DNA of 64,000 nucleotides from Gammaproteobacteria bacterium. Lineage in GTDB: Bacteria > Pseudomonadota > Gammaproteobacteria > Pseudomonadales > Azotimanducaceae. Below are positions 16,434 through 25,466 of the stretch, piece after piece. The DNA lies in the NCBI GenBank assembly GCA_012960535.1, contig DUBB01000042.1, positions 176,937 through 240,936 of the forward strand. Reading direction: 5' to 3'. A program made the translations under genes and the position numbers. The first letter of the stretch is position 1. Each line of letters starts with the position of its first letter. The notes under the pieces are model-generated. The model was not told the origin of the DNA. It ran no database searches and was given only the letters and a program-made list of their open reading frames with translations.

Positions 16434-17564
16434 CTACCTTAAACCGAGACCACGGGCAATAATGCCACGCAGGATTTCCCGCGTGCCACCGCGTAGCGTG
16501 AACGAAGGTGCATGTAGAATACATTCCTGCAGCGCCGATAACAGCCTGGCCGAGCTCTGATCAGGCAAATGTAATCGAATCAATTCCGGCACCATTCTTT
16601 CGTAGGTATTGCCAAGATCCTTAATCAAAGCCGCTTCAGTATCCGGCATCTCTCCGCTTTCAAGCATACTAGCCACTGAAATTGACATCCGGCGCAGTGT
16701 CACCAGATGGGTTATCAGTCGACCAGCCAAGGCCCTCTGCTGACGATCTGCTGATACCTGAAGGCAACCAACGAATTCGGTCAACACCCGGAATGCACTG
16801 AGAAAGCGCTCTGGACCACTTCTCTCATAGGCCAACTCGCTCATCACCTGGGCCCAGCCATTTCCCGGTTGTCCCACCACCAGTTCATCGGCAATGAACA
16901 CATCATCGAAAAAGACCTGGTTAAAATCACTTTCACCGGCCAGGTTATCAATTCCGCGTATGGTTACATTCGGATCCTGGATGGGAACAATAAACTGGCT
17001 CATACCGGCATGGCGATTTTCCGAAGGCGCGGTGGTTCTCACCAGGGTAACCATGTAATGGTTTAAATGGGCCCCACTGGTCCATATTTTACTGCCGTTC
17101 AGGCGCCAGCCACCGTCTACCCTGACCGCACTCGTTCTAATGGACGCTAAATCGGATCCGGTATCCGGCTCGGACATACCGATGGAAAAAAAACAGTCAC
17201 CTCCGACAATAGCCGGCAGGAATCTTTGTCGCTGCGCTTCGGTACCAAATTTCAGCAGTAAAGGCCCGCTCTGCCGATCAGCGATCCAATGGCAACCCAC
17301 CGGCGCACCGGCAGCTAATAGCTCCTCAGTAACCACATATCGTTCAAGAAACGACTTCCCGCCGCCACCATAGCGCTCTGGCCAGGTCATGCCGATCCAA
17401 CCTCGCATTGCCAGTCGTTTCGAAAACGCAGGAGATGCCCCTGCATTAAAGTCCGAATTTGGCTGCCAGTCAGTTTCCTCTTCTAAAAATGCCCGCACTT
17501 CCTCCCGCAGCCTGTCAACTGATGGGGGTAAAGACGCCGGCGAAAAGTTCATACCCTGAAACAT
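16434..17564 (-). CDS. Acyl-CoA dehydrogenase (pair member 1)
   Basis: A 376-residue FAD-dependent acyl-CoA dehydrogenase. Family motifs: GWIGMTWPERYGGGGKS, FSIGMSEPDTGSDLASIRTSAV (FAD/substrate loop), GSKIWTSGAHLNHY, and a C-terminal TLRGGTREILRGIIARGLGL. It lies between the GST and the second dehydrogenase in a leftward three-gene operon. The pairing of a complete and a short subunit suggests an alpha/beta arrangement. The acyl chain cannot be predicted. MFQGM offers two close starts (17564 or 17552). Confidence 0.92.
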   Translation of the reverse strand: MFQGMNFSPASLPPSVDRLREEVRAFLEEETDWQPNSDFNAGASPAFSKRLAMRGWIGMTWPERYGGGGKSFLERYVVTEELLAAGAPVGCHWIADRQSGPLLLKFGTEAQRQRFLPAIVGGDCFFSIGMSEPDTGSDLASIRTSAVRVDGGWRLNGSKIWTSGAHLNHYMVTLVRTTAPSENRHAGMSQFIVPIQDPNVTIRGIDNLAGESDFNQVFFDDVFIADELVVGQPGNGWAQVMSELAYERSGPERFLSAFRVLTEFVGCLQVSADRQQRALAGRLITHLVTLRRMSISVASMLESGEMPDTEAALIKDLGNTYERMVPELIRLHLPDQSSARLLSALQECILHAPSFTLRGGTREILRGIIARGLGLR

Positions 17565-17590
17565 GATGCCTCCATCAAAGCGCTACAAAG

Positions 17591-18202
17591 TCAGGCGGAT
17601 GCGCTGGCTCTTGCCTGGACCGATTCATACCAGCTGGCAATACTGGCATTATCAGCATTCATTGGCTGGCCTACCTGGGTACCAAACTCCAAAAACACAA
17701 ACAACATAATATCGGCCAGGCTGAACCTGTCGCCGCAGACAAAAGTCTTTCCCTGCATCAGTCCATCCAGCCAGGTTAACTTTTCCTGGGCAAGTGCTTT
17801 AACAGCATCGGCTGCATGGGGGATCAAGGTCATTCTGTTTTTAAACATCTCCAGACCTTCTGAGGAACGAAACCCATTCGCTATGTTTTCCGCTATAGCC
17901 AGGTCTATTCTGCGCACCCACATTCTGGTTTCAGCTCTATCTTCAGGTGTTTTGCCTACAAGGTCCGTATGACCTTGCCAATCATCCAGATATTCACAGA
18001 TCGCCGTAATCTCGCTGATGACCATACCCGAATCCAGCTCTAATGCAGGCAGCTGACCACCGGGGTTCACCTCCAAATAAGGTGCCTGACGATTTTCACC
18101 CTTCATAATATCAATGCGTTGCTGTTCGATCTCCACGCCCAGTTCCGCCATGAACATGCGTACTACCTTTGGGTTAGGTCCCACTGAATTATACAATTTC
18201 AT
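17591..18202 (-). CDS. Glutathione S-transferase family protein
   Basis: A 203-residue GST. The ATG at 18202 (MKLYNSVGPNPKVVRMFMAE) has AAGGAAT eight bases upstream and matches the thioredoxin-like N-terminus; an extension from 18256 is unlikely. PGGQLPALELDSGMVISEITAICEYLDD carries the cis-Pro and the ES/SE glutathione-binding motif (about residues 51-78). The all-alpha C-domain follows with DRFSLADIMLFVFLEFG. It heads a leftward cluster with two acyl-CoA dehydrogenases, so a role with an electrophilic catabolic intermediate is possible but unproven. Confidence 0.92.
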   Translation of the reverse strand: MKLYNSVGPNPKVVRMFMAELGVEIEQQRIDIMKGENRQAPYLEVNPGGQLPALELDSGMVISEITAICEYLDDWQGHTDLVGKTPEDRAETRMWVRRIDLAIAENIANGFRSSEGLEMFKNRMTLIPHAADAVKALAQEKLTWLDGLMQGKTFVCGDRFSLADIMLFVFLEFGTQVGQPMNADNASIASWYESVQARASASA

Positions 18203-18556
18203 ACTACTATTCCTTATACTGAATTCGACTGTAGGTGATTTTATCTGATGTGACACCTGATGCTACATTTGATGTTAAAAAGTAATAGGCCTGAGCTTTC
18301 TTACACATTAAAACAACTTCATTCTTATACAGAATCTAACCCAACAATACCAGTATTGTGGTTATCCTGACTTTACATAGACCATCATCGCCGACTTTGT
18401 TTTGCTGTAATTAAACGGCATAATCAGGCACCTTCAAGAAAATAATTCTGGCGCTTGGATGAGTAGACGCCACAGAAGGTAAAAACCGAAAACACATCAC
18501 CCATGAATTCTGACCATGACTGCGATAGTAAATAGCCCCGAATACCGTGCTGAATA
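18203..18556. other. Divergent intergenic region, 354 bp, no gene seen
   Basis: Lies between the GST and the ABC exporter. I found no convincing small gene. Near 18245-18280 there are three imperfect 12-bp units (CTGATGTGACAC, CTGATGCTACAT, TTGATGTTAAAA). Both promoters should lie here, but no clear -35/-10 pair stood out. Confidence 0.5.
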
Positions 18557-20401
18557 GTGAATAAACAACTTTTCTTAAGTATTTCACTTGGATTTCGACA
18601 GCCCTACCTGTTCGCGGTTGGCGCCATGGTGATGAGTTACGTCTTTCTTTTCATGCTGCCACTGATATCAAGAGCTGCACTGGATATTCTGATCAGTGGC
18701 AATGATGGCGAGACCAGCCAGTGGCTGTCCTATCTGGTCGCTAAGGTTTATAGCGACCCTGAAAGCGACAATCAAACCCTTGCCCTGCTGCTTATCGCTG
18801 CAGCTATTTCATTACTGTTTACCGGGCTAGCCGGTGTGTTCTTCTATCTGCGCGGCCATCTCATTGCGACAGCATCGGAAGGCATCGCGCGGAGACTCAG
18901 AGACAGGTTGCTAAACCATCTAAATCACCTGCCAATTCTCTTTCACAACAACACTGATACCGGCGACCTGATCCAGAGATGCACCTCAGACGTTGAAACT
19001 TTCAGGGTGTTCCTCAGCGGTCAGATCATTGAAATAGCCAGAGCGATATTAATGCTTTTGGTGGTCACCCCCATCTTATTTACGCTGCACATTAAAATGG
19101 CCTTGCTATCACTGGCCAGTATGCCCGTTTTGTTCTTCTGTGCTGTTTTATTCTTTCAGAAAGTAAAATCGATTTTTACCAAGGTGGATGAAAGTGAAGC
19201 CAGTTTGACGACGGTGCTGCAGGAAAACCTGACCGGTATTCGTGTCGTTCGAGCTTTTGCTCGACAGGAATTTGAAGTCAAAAAATTTGCTGAAAGCAAC
19301 GCCTTATTCAGGGAAGAAAATAAACGCCTCATGCGCTTACTGGGAGGCTACTATGGATTTAGCGATCTCATCTGTCTCGGCCAGATCGGCGTGCTCCTCA
19401 TTGCTGGTGCAGCCTGGACCATCGCAGGCGAACTGACCGTTGGGACGCTATTTGCCTTCATTACCTACGAGAGCATGATTATCTGGCCGATCAGGCATAT
19501 GGGTCGTGTTCTGACCGATTCAAGCAAAGCCGTTGTTGCCCTCGGCCGCCTGGCTGAAATCCTGACCGAGCCAATGGAGTCACAGAACGAATTATCACCC
19601 AGACACCAGCTGCAGGGAAAAATCACCTTCCAAGATGTGCGCTTCTGTCATGAACTGAACAAACCCGTCCTGGATAATATCTCACTTGATATCCAGCCGG
19701 GCCAGACGGTGGCCTTTTTGGGCCCGCCTGGGTCGGGCAAATCAACCCTGGTGCAACTGCTTCTCAGGCTTCATGATTATCAGGCAGGCTCGATCAAGCT
19801 GGACCAGTATGAACTCAGTGAACTCAATCGAAAATACGCTCGCAACCAGATGAGTATTGTTATGCAGGAGCCCTTCTTGTTTGCCGCCTCGATCAGGGAA
19901 AACCTCATATTAGGGGACCGTCAGGCAAGCGAGGAAGATATTCACCGAGCTACCATGACCGCCCAGATTCACGATTCAATATTAAAATTTCCAAAATCCT
20001 ATGAATCCCTGGTTGGCGAACGCGGTGTCACCCTGTCCGGGGGCCAGAGACAGCGCATTGCGCTGGCTCGAGCCCTGGTCAAACAACCCCCAATTCTCAT
20101 TCTTGACGATTCTTTATCTGCTGTTGACACAGACACTGAAGCAAAAATACTAACGGCCCTAAGAGCCCAGCGTAACCAGCAAACAACCCTCATCATTGCC
20201 CATCGACTATCTTCTGTCATGCATGCTGATACGATTTTTGTGCTCAATGCCGGCCAGATTATCCAACAGGGGCACCACCAGACGTTATCCAAACAACCCG
20301 GAGTCTATCAGAAACTCTGTGTCATCCAGGGAGCCATCGAAAACGATATTGAGCTAAGTGATTTACCGACAACCACTGAAACGCCGGAATATTCAGGATG
20401 A
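18557..20401 (+). CDS. Heterodimeric ABC exporter, half-transporter with degenerate catalytic site (MdlA/YheI-like)
   Basis: A 614-residue half transporter: six membrane helices (about residues 15-325) and one nucleotide-binding domain. Walker A GPPGSGKST is at 389-397, signature LSGGQ at 493-497, Walker B ILILDD at 513-518 and H-loop His at 549. The residue after the Walker B Asp is Asp518 instead of the catalytic Glu, the mark of the degenerate site in heterodimeric exporters such as MdlA or BmrC. The start is GTG at 18557, because an in-frame TGA lies only one codon upstream; the ribosome site is poor. The stop overlaps the partner's ATG (ATGA). Substrates in this family are drugs, lipids or peptides. 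Confidence 0.93.
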   Translation: MNKQLFLSISLGFRQPYLFAVGAMVMSYVFLFMLPLISRAALDILISGNDGETSQWLSYLVAKVYSDPESDNQTLALLLIAAAISLLFTGLAGVFFYLRGHLIATASEGIARRLRDRLLNHLNHLPILFHNNTDTGDLIQRCTSDVETFRVFLSGQIIEIARAILMLLVVTPILFTLHIKMALLSLASMPVLFFCAVLFFQKVKSIFTKVDESEASLTTVLQENLTGIRVVRAFARQEFEVKKFAESNALFREENKRLMRLLGGYYGFSDLICLGQIGVLLIAGAAWTIAGELTVGTLFAFITYESMIIWPIRHMGRVLTDSSKAVVALGRLAEILTEPMESQNELSPRHQLQGKITFQDVRFCHELNKPVLDNISLDIQPGQTVAFLGPPGSGKSTLVQLLLRLHDYQAGSIKLDQYELSELNRKYARNQMSIVMQEPFLFAASIRENLILGDRQASEEDIHRATMTAQIHDSILKFPKSYESLVGERGVTLSGGQRQRIALARALVKQPPILILDDSLSAVDTDTEAKILTALRAQRNQQTTLIIAHRLSSVMHADTIFVLNAGQIIQQGHHQTLSKQPGVYQKLCVIQGAIENDIELSDLPTTTETPEYSG

Positions 20402-22245
20402 GTGAGGCTTATTTCGACGACGAAAACTATGGTGATGAATTTGAATCGGGCAGCAACCCGGCTCGCGTTAATCTGGATATCTGGAAGCAGCTTCTTGCCT
20501 ACGCCACCTACTATCGTTCAGATGTAATCTACCTGGCGTGTTGCGCTTTTGTCGTCGCTACCTGTGAAATCGCATTCCCCCTGGTCACTCGAAGCGTCAT
20601 CGACGAGTTAACGGTCAAGGGTAATGCCACTGATCTCTGGTTCTATGCGGGTATCTATGCAGGATTCTGTGTTGCACTGGCTTTGGCTGTTATTGGATTT
20701 CTTTGGTTCGGCGGAAAATTGCGTAGCCACATAAGTCATGATATTCGACGTGATGGTTTTGATAACCTGCAATACCTTTCCTTTGCTTACTACGATTATC
20801 GGCCTGTCGGCTGGCTTATGGCAAGGATGACATCTGATTGTGAACGCCTATCAAACATTCTGGCCTGGGGCATTCTGGATTTAGTCTGGTCTTTTACGGT
20901 CATGGCGGGAATTGCCGGGGCAATGCTGTTCATGGAGCCGGTGCTGGCGCTGATTGTCCTCACTACGCTCCCCGCTCTGGTCTGGATCAGTCTGTTTTTC
21001 CAGTCCCGAATCTTGAAAAGCGCTCGCCAGGTCAGAAAAACAAATTCCCGTATTACCGGATCCTATAATGAAAATATCATGGGCGTTGCAACCAGCAAAA
21101 CATTCGTCACTGAGTCCCACAATCTCCAGCAATTTGGCTCGCTGACAGACCAGATGCATGGCGCCTCGGTCCAAAATGCCATTCAGGCCGCATTGTACCT
21201 GCCCATCGTCATGACGCTGGGTTCGCTGGCATCGGGTATTGCACTAGTCGTCGGCGGTGTTGAATTTGGCTGGGGGATCATTTCAGCCGGGACGCTCATC
21301 GCCTTTCTTACCTACACCCGGCATTTCTTTGAACCCATCGAACAACTGGCCCATTGGTTTGCAGAAATGCAAATGGCCCAGGCATCTGCAGAGAGAATCA
21401 TGAGCCTGATAGCAGCCAAATCTGAGGTCGCGGATTCAGAAGACGTGATGCAGCGCCTGCAGGGTAACTACAGTGAGGAACTGGCTGAAGATGGCCTGAG
21501 CAATGACATAAATCAAATAGAATTCCGGCAGGTAAATTTTTCCTATGCCGTGGGCGGCCCTGTCTTAGCGGATATCAATCTGACCATCAACAAGGGAGAA
21601 ACCATCGCCATAGTGGGTTCTACCGGCAGCGGCAAAACCTCGCTGATCAGTTTACTGTGCCGGTTTTATGAGCCCACCGCCGGTACAATCCTGCTTGATG
21701 GGATTGACTATCGAAACCGAAGCCTGCATTTTCTTCAATCAAACCTGGGAATCGTGCTGCAGTCCTCACACGTGTTTGCCGGCACGGTCGAGGACAACAT
21801 CCAGTACGGAAACCTGCATGCCGACCACCAGCAGATCGTAGCGGCTGCCAAGAAGGCTGGAGCCCACCATTTCATCAAAGAGATGCCAGAAGGTTATGCA
21901 ACCCAAATCAGTGAATCTGGCGCAAGCCTCTCCGCGGGTCAAAAACAGCTCATCTCCTTCGCCAGGGCAATCCTGGCTGACCCGAAGATCCTTATCATGG
22001 ACGAGGCAACATCATCGGTTGACACACTGACAGAGCAACACGTGCAAACCGGGTTGAAAACCCTTCTTGACGGCAGAATAAGTGTGGTGATTGCGCACCG
22101 GTTATCGACTATTAGAAACGCCACCCGGATTATCGTAATAGAACAAGGTCGCATCATTGAAGCGGGCAATCACCATCAGCTCATGGAGACAAAAGGTCGA
22201 TACCACACACTCTACAGGCAACAGCGACTTAGCAGTCTGTGGTAG
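20398..22245 (+). CDS. Heterodimeric ABC exporter, half-transporter with canonical Walker B (MdlB/YheH-like)
   Basis: A 615-residue half transporter paired with the preceding gene. An acidic N-terminal stretch (SEAYFDDENYGDEFESG) precedes six membrane helices. The nucleotide-binding domain has Walker A GSTGSGKTS (407-415), a variant signature LSAGQ (511-515), Walker B ILIMDE with catalytic Glu536, and His567. The altered signature here and the Asp in the partner's Walker B fall on the same composite ATP site, leaving one active and one degenerate site in the dimer. ATGA overlap with the first gene implies 1:1 synthesis. No C39 peptidase domain is present. Confidence 0.93.
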   Translation: MSEAYFDDENYGDEFESGSNPARVNLDIWKQLLAYATYYRSDVIYLACCAFVVATCEIAFPLVTRSVIDELTVKGNATDLWFYAGIYAGFCVALALAVIGFLWFGGKLRSHISHDIRRDGFDNLQYLSFAYYDYRPVGWLMARMTSDCERLSNILAWGILDLVWSFTVMAGIAGAMLFMEPVLALIVLTTLPALVWISLFFQSRILKSARQVRKTNSRITGSYNENIMGVATSKTFVTESHNLQQFGSLTDQMHGASVQNAIQAALYLPIVMTLGSLASGIALVVGGVEFGWGIISAGTLIAFLTYTRHFFEPIEQLAHWFAEMQMAQASAERIMSLIAAKSEVADSEDVMQRLQGNYSEELAEDGLSNDINQIEFRQVNFSYAVGGPVLADINLTINKGETIAIVGSTGSGKTSLISLLCRFYEPTAGTILLDGIDYRNRSLHFLQSNLGIVLQSSHVFAGTVEDNIQYGNLHADHQQIVAAAKKAGAHHFIKEMPEGYATQISESGASLSAGQKQLISFARAILADPKILIMDEATSSVDTLTEQHVQTGLKTLLDGRISVVIAHRLSTIRNATRIIVIEQGRIIEAGNHHQLMETKGRYHTLYRQQRLSSLW

Positions 22246-22378
22246 TGACAAAATCAGGTTTCGCAACGGCCGCCAATCATTTACGCTAAGTCTACACGGC
22301 GAGATGACGCTGCATTGCTGTGATGGCCCACGGCGAAAATTCACGGCTGACAGCAGCAGCTTCCAACAAGGATAATAT

Positions 22379-23965
22379 ATGAATAACTTTGACTGGGAGT
22401 TACCCTATCCATCGGCCCGTCAGCCCATATTTGCTAACAACCTGGTAGCAACTTCGCAGCCGCTAGCGGTTCAAGCCGGCCTATCCATCCTTGGGTCGGG
22501 TGGCAATGCAGTCGATGCGGCGCTGGCTACAGCCATTACACTAACCGTGGTTGAACCCAACAATAATGGCATCGGCAGCGATGCTTTTGCATTGATATGG
22601 GACGGTAAAAAGCTGCACGGGCTAAATGCTTCGGGCCGATCTCCTGAAAAACTCAAGGTCGAGCACTTTACTGGGCAGACCAGGATGCCACGGCTAGGAT
22701 GGCTCGCTGTCACTGTCCCCGGCGCTGTCAGTGCCTGGATGGCACTATCCGACCGCTTTGGAAAACTCCCCTTTGCCGATCTCTTTCAAGCAGCGATTGG
22801 CTATGCTGAAAAGGGATACCAAGTGGGTCCAAAAACTGCCTATTACTGGAAACTTGCCGAAACAGTGTACCAGGATTATGACGCCTTTAAGGACACCTTC
22901 CTCAGCTCGGGCAAAGCACCCGACCCGGGCGACCTTGTGCGCCTTCCCGATCATGCAAAAACACTGACGGCCATAGCCAATAGCAATGGTTCAGAATTCT
23001 ACAGCGGGATCCTTGCGCAGCAAATGGTCCACGATGCGCAAATTCACAATGCCCCCCTTAGCCTTGATGATCTCAGCCGTCACCGTCCTGAATGGGTAGC
23101 TCCCCTACACCAGGATTTTGGCGATTACCAGTTGCATGAAATACCACCCAATGGCCAGGGGATCATGGCATTAATAGCCCTGGCGATAGTGAACCGGTGT
23201 GCTATCCACAAATACCCCATCGATTCAGCCGATAGTATTCATCTTCAAGTTGAAGCCATTCGATGTGCTTACGGCGTAATAGAAAGACATCTAGCGGACC
23301 CGGACTACATGAAATTGTCTAATGCGGAACTGCTCGATCCGGTACAGATAGAAGCACATTACAGGCAAATCGACCTGCATTACACGGCAGGCGCCGGTCA
23401 TGGCCTGGGAGCAAGCCCAGATACCGTTTACCTGACTACAGCTGACGCTGATGGCATGATGGTTTCATTCATACAGTCTAATTACCGCGGCTTCGGTTCT
23501 GGAATTGTTATCCCGGGAACCGGCATCAGCATGCAGAATCGCGGGTCTGGATTTGTTCTGGAAAAAGGCCATCCTAACCAGGTTGGCGGCGGTAAGCGCC
23601 CTTATCACACCATCATTCCCGCTTTTGTGACCTGTGCAAACAAACCAGCCCTCAGTTTCGGGGTCATGGGCGGCCATATGCAGGCCCAGGGCCATCTACA
23701 GATGATGGTCCGCCTCTACGCTTATGGCCAGAATCCACAGGCCGCCAGTGATGCGCCACGCTGGCAGGTAACCGAAACGGGTGAACTAGCGCTGGAAAAA
23801 GGTTTTGATTCATCAGTGAAACAGCAGCTGATAGAAAAAGGCCACAAGACCAGAGCTGACTCTCCTGAACACCTTTTTGGTGGCGCCCAACTCATCGCTA
23901 AATTATCAAATGGCTACTGTGGTGCTTCAGACCACAGAAAAGAAGGTCTCGCTTCAGGCTACTGA
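22379..23965 (+). CDS. Gamma-glutamyltransferase family protein without signal peptide
   Basis: A 528-residue Ntn-hydrolase of the GGT family, made as a proenzyme that self-cleaves. The new N-terminal nucleophile is predicted to be Thr349 in SPDTVYLTT; the following SFIQSNYRGFGSGIVIPGTG matches the substrate-binding region of the small subunit. N-terminal hallmarks are GGNAVDAALATAITLTVVEP and GIGSDAFALIWDG. No secretion signal is present, unlike periplasmic GGTs, so it may be a cytoplasmic amidase-type member (oxamate amidohydrolase and acylases are in this group). AAGGAT lies upstream of the ATG. It follows the ABC exporter by 133 bp. Confidence 0.9.
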   Translation: MNNFDWELPYPSARQPIFANNLVATSQPLAVQAGLSILGSGGNAVDAALATAITLTVVEPNNNGIGSDAFALIWDGKKLHGLNASGRSPEKLKVEHFTGQTRMPRLGWLAVTVPGAVSAWMALSDRFGKLPFADLFQAAIGYAEKGYQVGPKTAYYWKLAETVYQDYDAFKDTFLSSGKAPDPGDLVRLPDHAKTLTAIANSNGSEFYSGILAQQMVHDAQIHNAPLSLDDLSRHRPEWVAPLHQDFGDYQLHEIPPNGQGIMALIALAIVNRCAIHKYPIDSADSIHLQVEAIRCAYGVIERHLADPDYMKLSNAELLDPVQIEAHYRQIDLHYTAGAGHGLGASPDTVYLTTADADGMMVSFIQSNYRGFGSGIVIPGTGISMQNRGSGFVLEKGHPNQVGGGKRPYHTIIPAFVTCANKPALSFGVMGGHMQAQGHLQMMVRLYAYGQNPQAASDAPRWQVTETGELALEKGFDSSVKQQLIEKGHKTRADSPEHLFGGAQLIAKLSNGYCGASDHRKEGLASGY

Positions 23966-24044
23966 AATCGCGCTGATCAGCACGGATCCATTGCAACCAT
24001 CAAAATGACAACCGCCCAGCCGCCGACTGGGGAGCGCTATCAAG

Positions 24045-24058
24045 GGCCTTCACAGGCC
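24045..24058. terminator. Small hairpin between convergent genes
   Basis: GGCCT-TCAC-AGGCC can form a 5-bp GC-rich stem between the stops of the GGT-family gene and the GGDEF gene. There is no T-run, so terminator function is only possible. Confidence 0.3.
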
Positions 24059-24091
24059 TGATATGGCAGCAGCAATACCTGCTTAACGCCT

Positions 24092-25291
24092 TTACTCTAC
24101 AGCAATAGACCGCACACAATTACGTCCGGCATCCTTGGCGCTATAAAGCGCCTTATCAGCTAGTTTAATCAACTGGGTGGCATCTGTATCAGACGAAGGC
24201 TGTACACAGGAGACGCCCACACTCGCCGTTAGCCTGATTTCACTGCCCGTATATTCAATTACATAAGCCTCAATGATTGCCCGCAAGCGTTCAGCACATA
24301 AAATCGCGCTGTCTAACTCCAGATACGGCAAGAGTACGACAAATTCTTCTCCACCATAGCGAGCAACAAAATCGGCACTTCTGTTAAACGCGCTCTTTAT
24401 CAGGTGGCTTACAATGCGTAGACATTGGTCACCAGCCAGATGTCCAAAGGTGTCATTGACTTCCTTAAAATGGTCTATATCGAGCATCAGCAGGCTCAAC
24501 TTGTAACCCTGCCTTTCTGCACGACGCCATTCGATCTTAAATGCGTCTTCGAAAGCCAAACGATTATTAACACTGGTCAAGCCATCAATCTTATTTTCTT
24601 CCTGCAGGCGCGCATTTCTTGTCTGTAAGTCATCGATGACGGTTTCCAGTTCCAGGGTCCTGCGCTGAACCTGATGTGCTACTTGTTCATGCTTAGCGAC
24701 ATGGGAATCCAACCGCTGACGGTTGTGAATAGCCACAGCTGCCAACGACGCAAGACTTTCAATCCATGGGATCATATCTTCGGCGAACGGACCAAACTGG
24801 CCCGCTCCATCCACTGCATTAAGTACCTGAAGCACGCCAATGACCTTTGAGTCACTCACTGAGAGCGGTATTGATAAAGCGGAAACTATTTCATACCCGA
24901 TCAAGTCAGCGTAAAACTTGGCGCCTGAATACACCTGTTGCCTATCTGACATGCCCTCTTGAACAAGGCGAGTCTCGTCGTTACGGCAGGCTGCGGCAGC
25001 CTCAAAGTGTAATTCCTGACCATCAACTTCCCCGCTCAATGGAATGTCAGGGATGCCGACAGGCACACCAGAAGCTCCTCCTCTGACAAGTAGCAGGCTT
25101 CGATTGACGAGGCATTCAAAATGCAGTGTTTCCCTGTCCGATCTTATATAGATTGAGCCAGCATCAGCATTGGCGAAACTAAGTGCTTCGCTGATAATCA
25201 ATTCCAACAACTTTCCTGTACTGTCTCCCTCGGACAGCGACTGGGCGATAGCGACCAGCTTGGAATTTCTTGCAAACTCATCTTCTTTCAT
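24092..25291 (-). CDS. GAF-GGDEF diguanylate cyclase
   Basis: A 399-residue cyclic-di-GMP synthase. An N-terminal GAF sensor (about residues 15-195) is followed by a short coiled linker (about 196-235) and a GGDEF domain. The active-site motif is GGEEF (313-317). The inhibitory I-site RSAD lies at 304-307, five residues before it, so product feedback is expected. LDIDHFKEVNDTFGHLAGD is intact. The GAF domain has the same opening architecture as the HD-GYP protein at 12.5 kb (ADxGxxY, IPL/IPM, GVLQLLN/GVLQVLN), so the two may sense related inputs with opposite effect. No signal peptide. Confidence 0.93.
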   Translation of the reverse strand: MKEDEFARNSKLVAIAQSLSEGDSTGKLLELIISEALSFANADAGSIYIRSDRETLHFECLVNRSLLLVRGGASGVPVGIPDIPLSGEVDGQELHFEAAAACRNDETRLVQEGMSDRQQVYSGAKFYADLIGYEIVSALSIPLSVSDSKVIGVLQVLNAVDGAGQFGPFAEDMIPWIESLASLAAVAIHNRQRLDSHVAKHEQVAHQVQRRTLELETVIDDLQTRNARLQEENKIDGLTSVNNRLAFEDAFKIEWRRAERQGYKLSLLMLDIDHFKEVNDTFGHLAGDQCLRIVSHLIKSAFNRSADFVARYGGEEFVVLLPYLELDSAILCAERLRAIIEAYVIEYTGSEIRLTASVGVSCVQPSSDTDATQLIKLADKALYSAKDAGRNCVRSIAVE

Positions 25292-25466
25292 AAAACTCAG
25301 TCACTTACAAAACGACATTACCCGCGGAGCTCAGCATCAATCAGTCGTATTGATTCAAGGCACTGGCTTCGACTGGAAATTTAGCATCTGCTGGTCATTC
25401 GCACAAATCCAGAAAGTCCTAACTCAATCTCAATACCAGGTCACCAAATTCGCCACGCACACTGCA

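Noticed and set aside
18557..22245. ABC pair as exporter for the double-glycine peptide
   Set aside because: Neither subunit has an N-terminal C39 peptidase domain and the genes are 19 kb apart.
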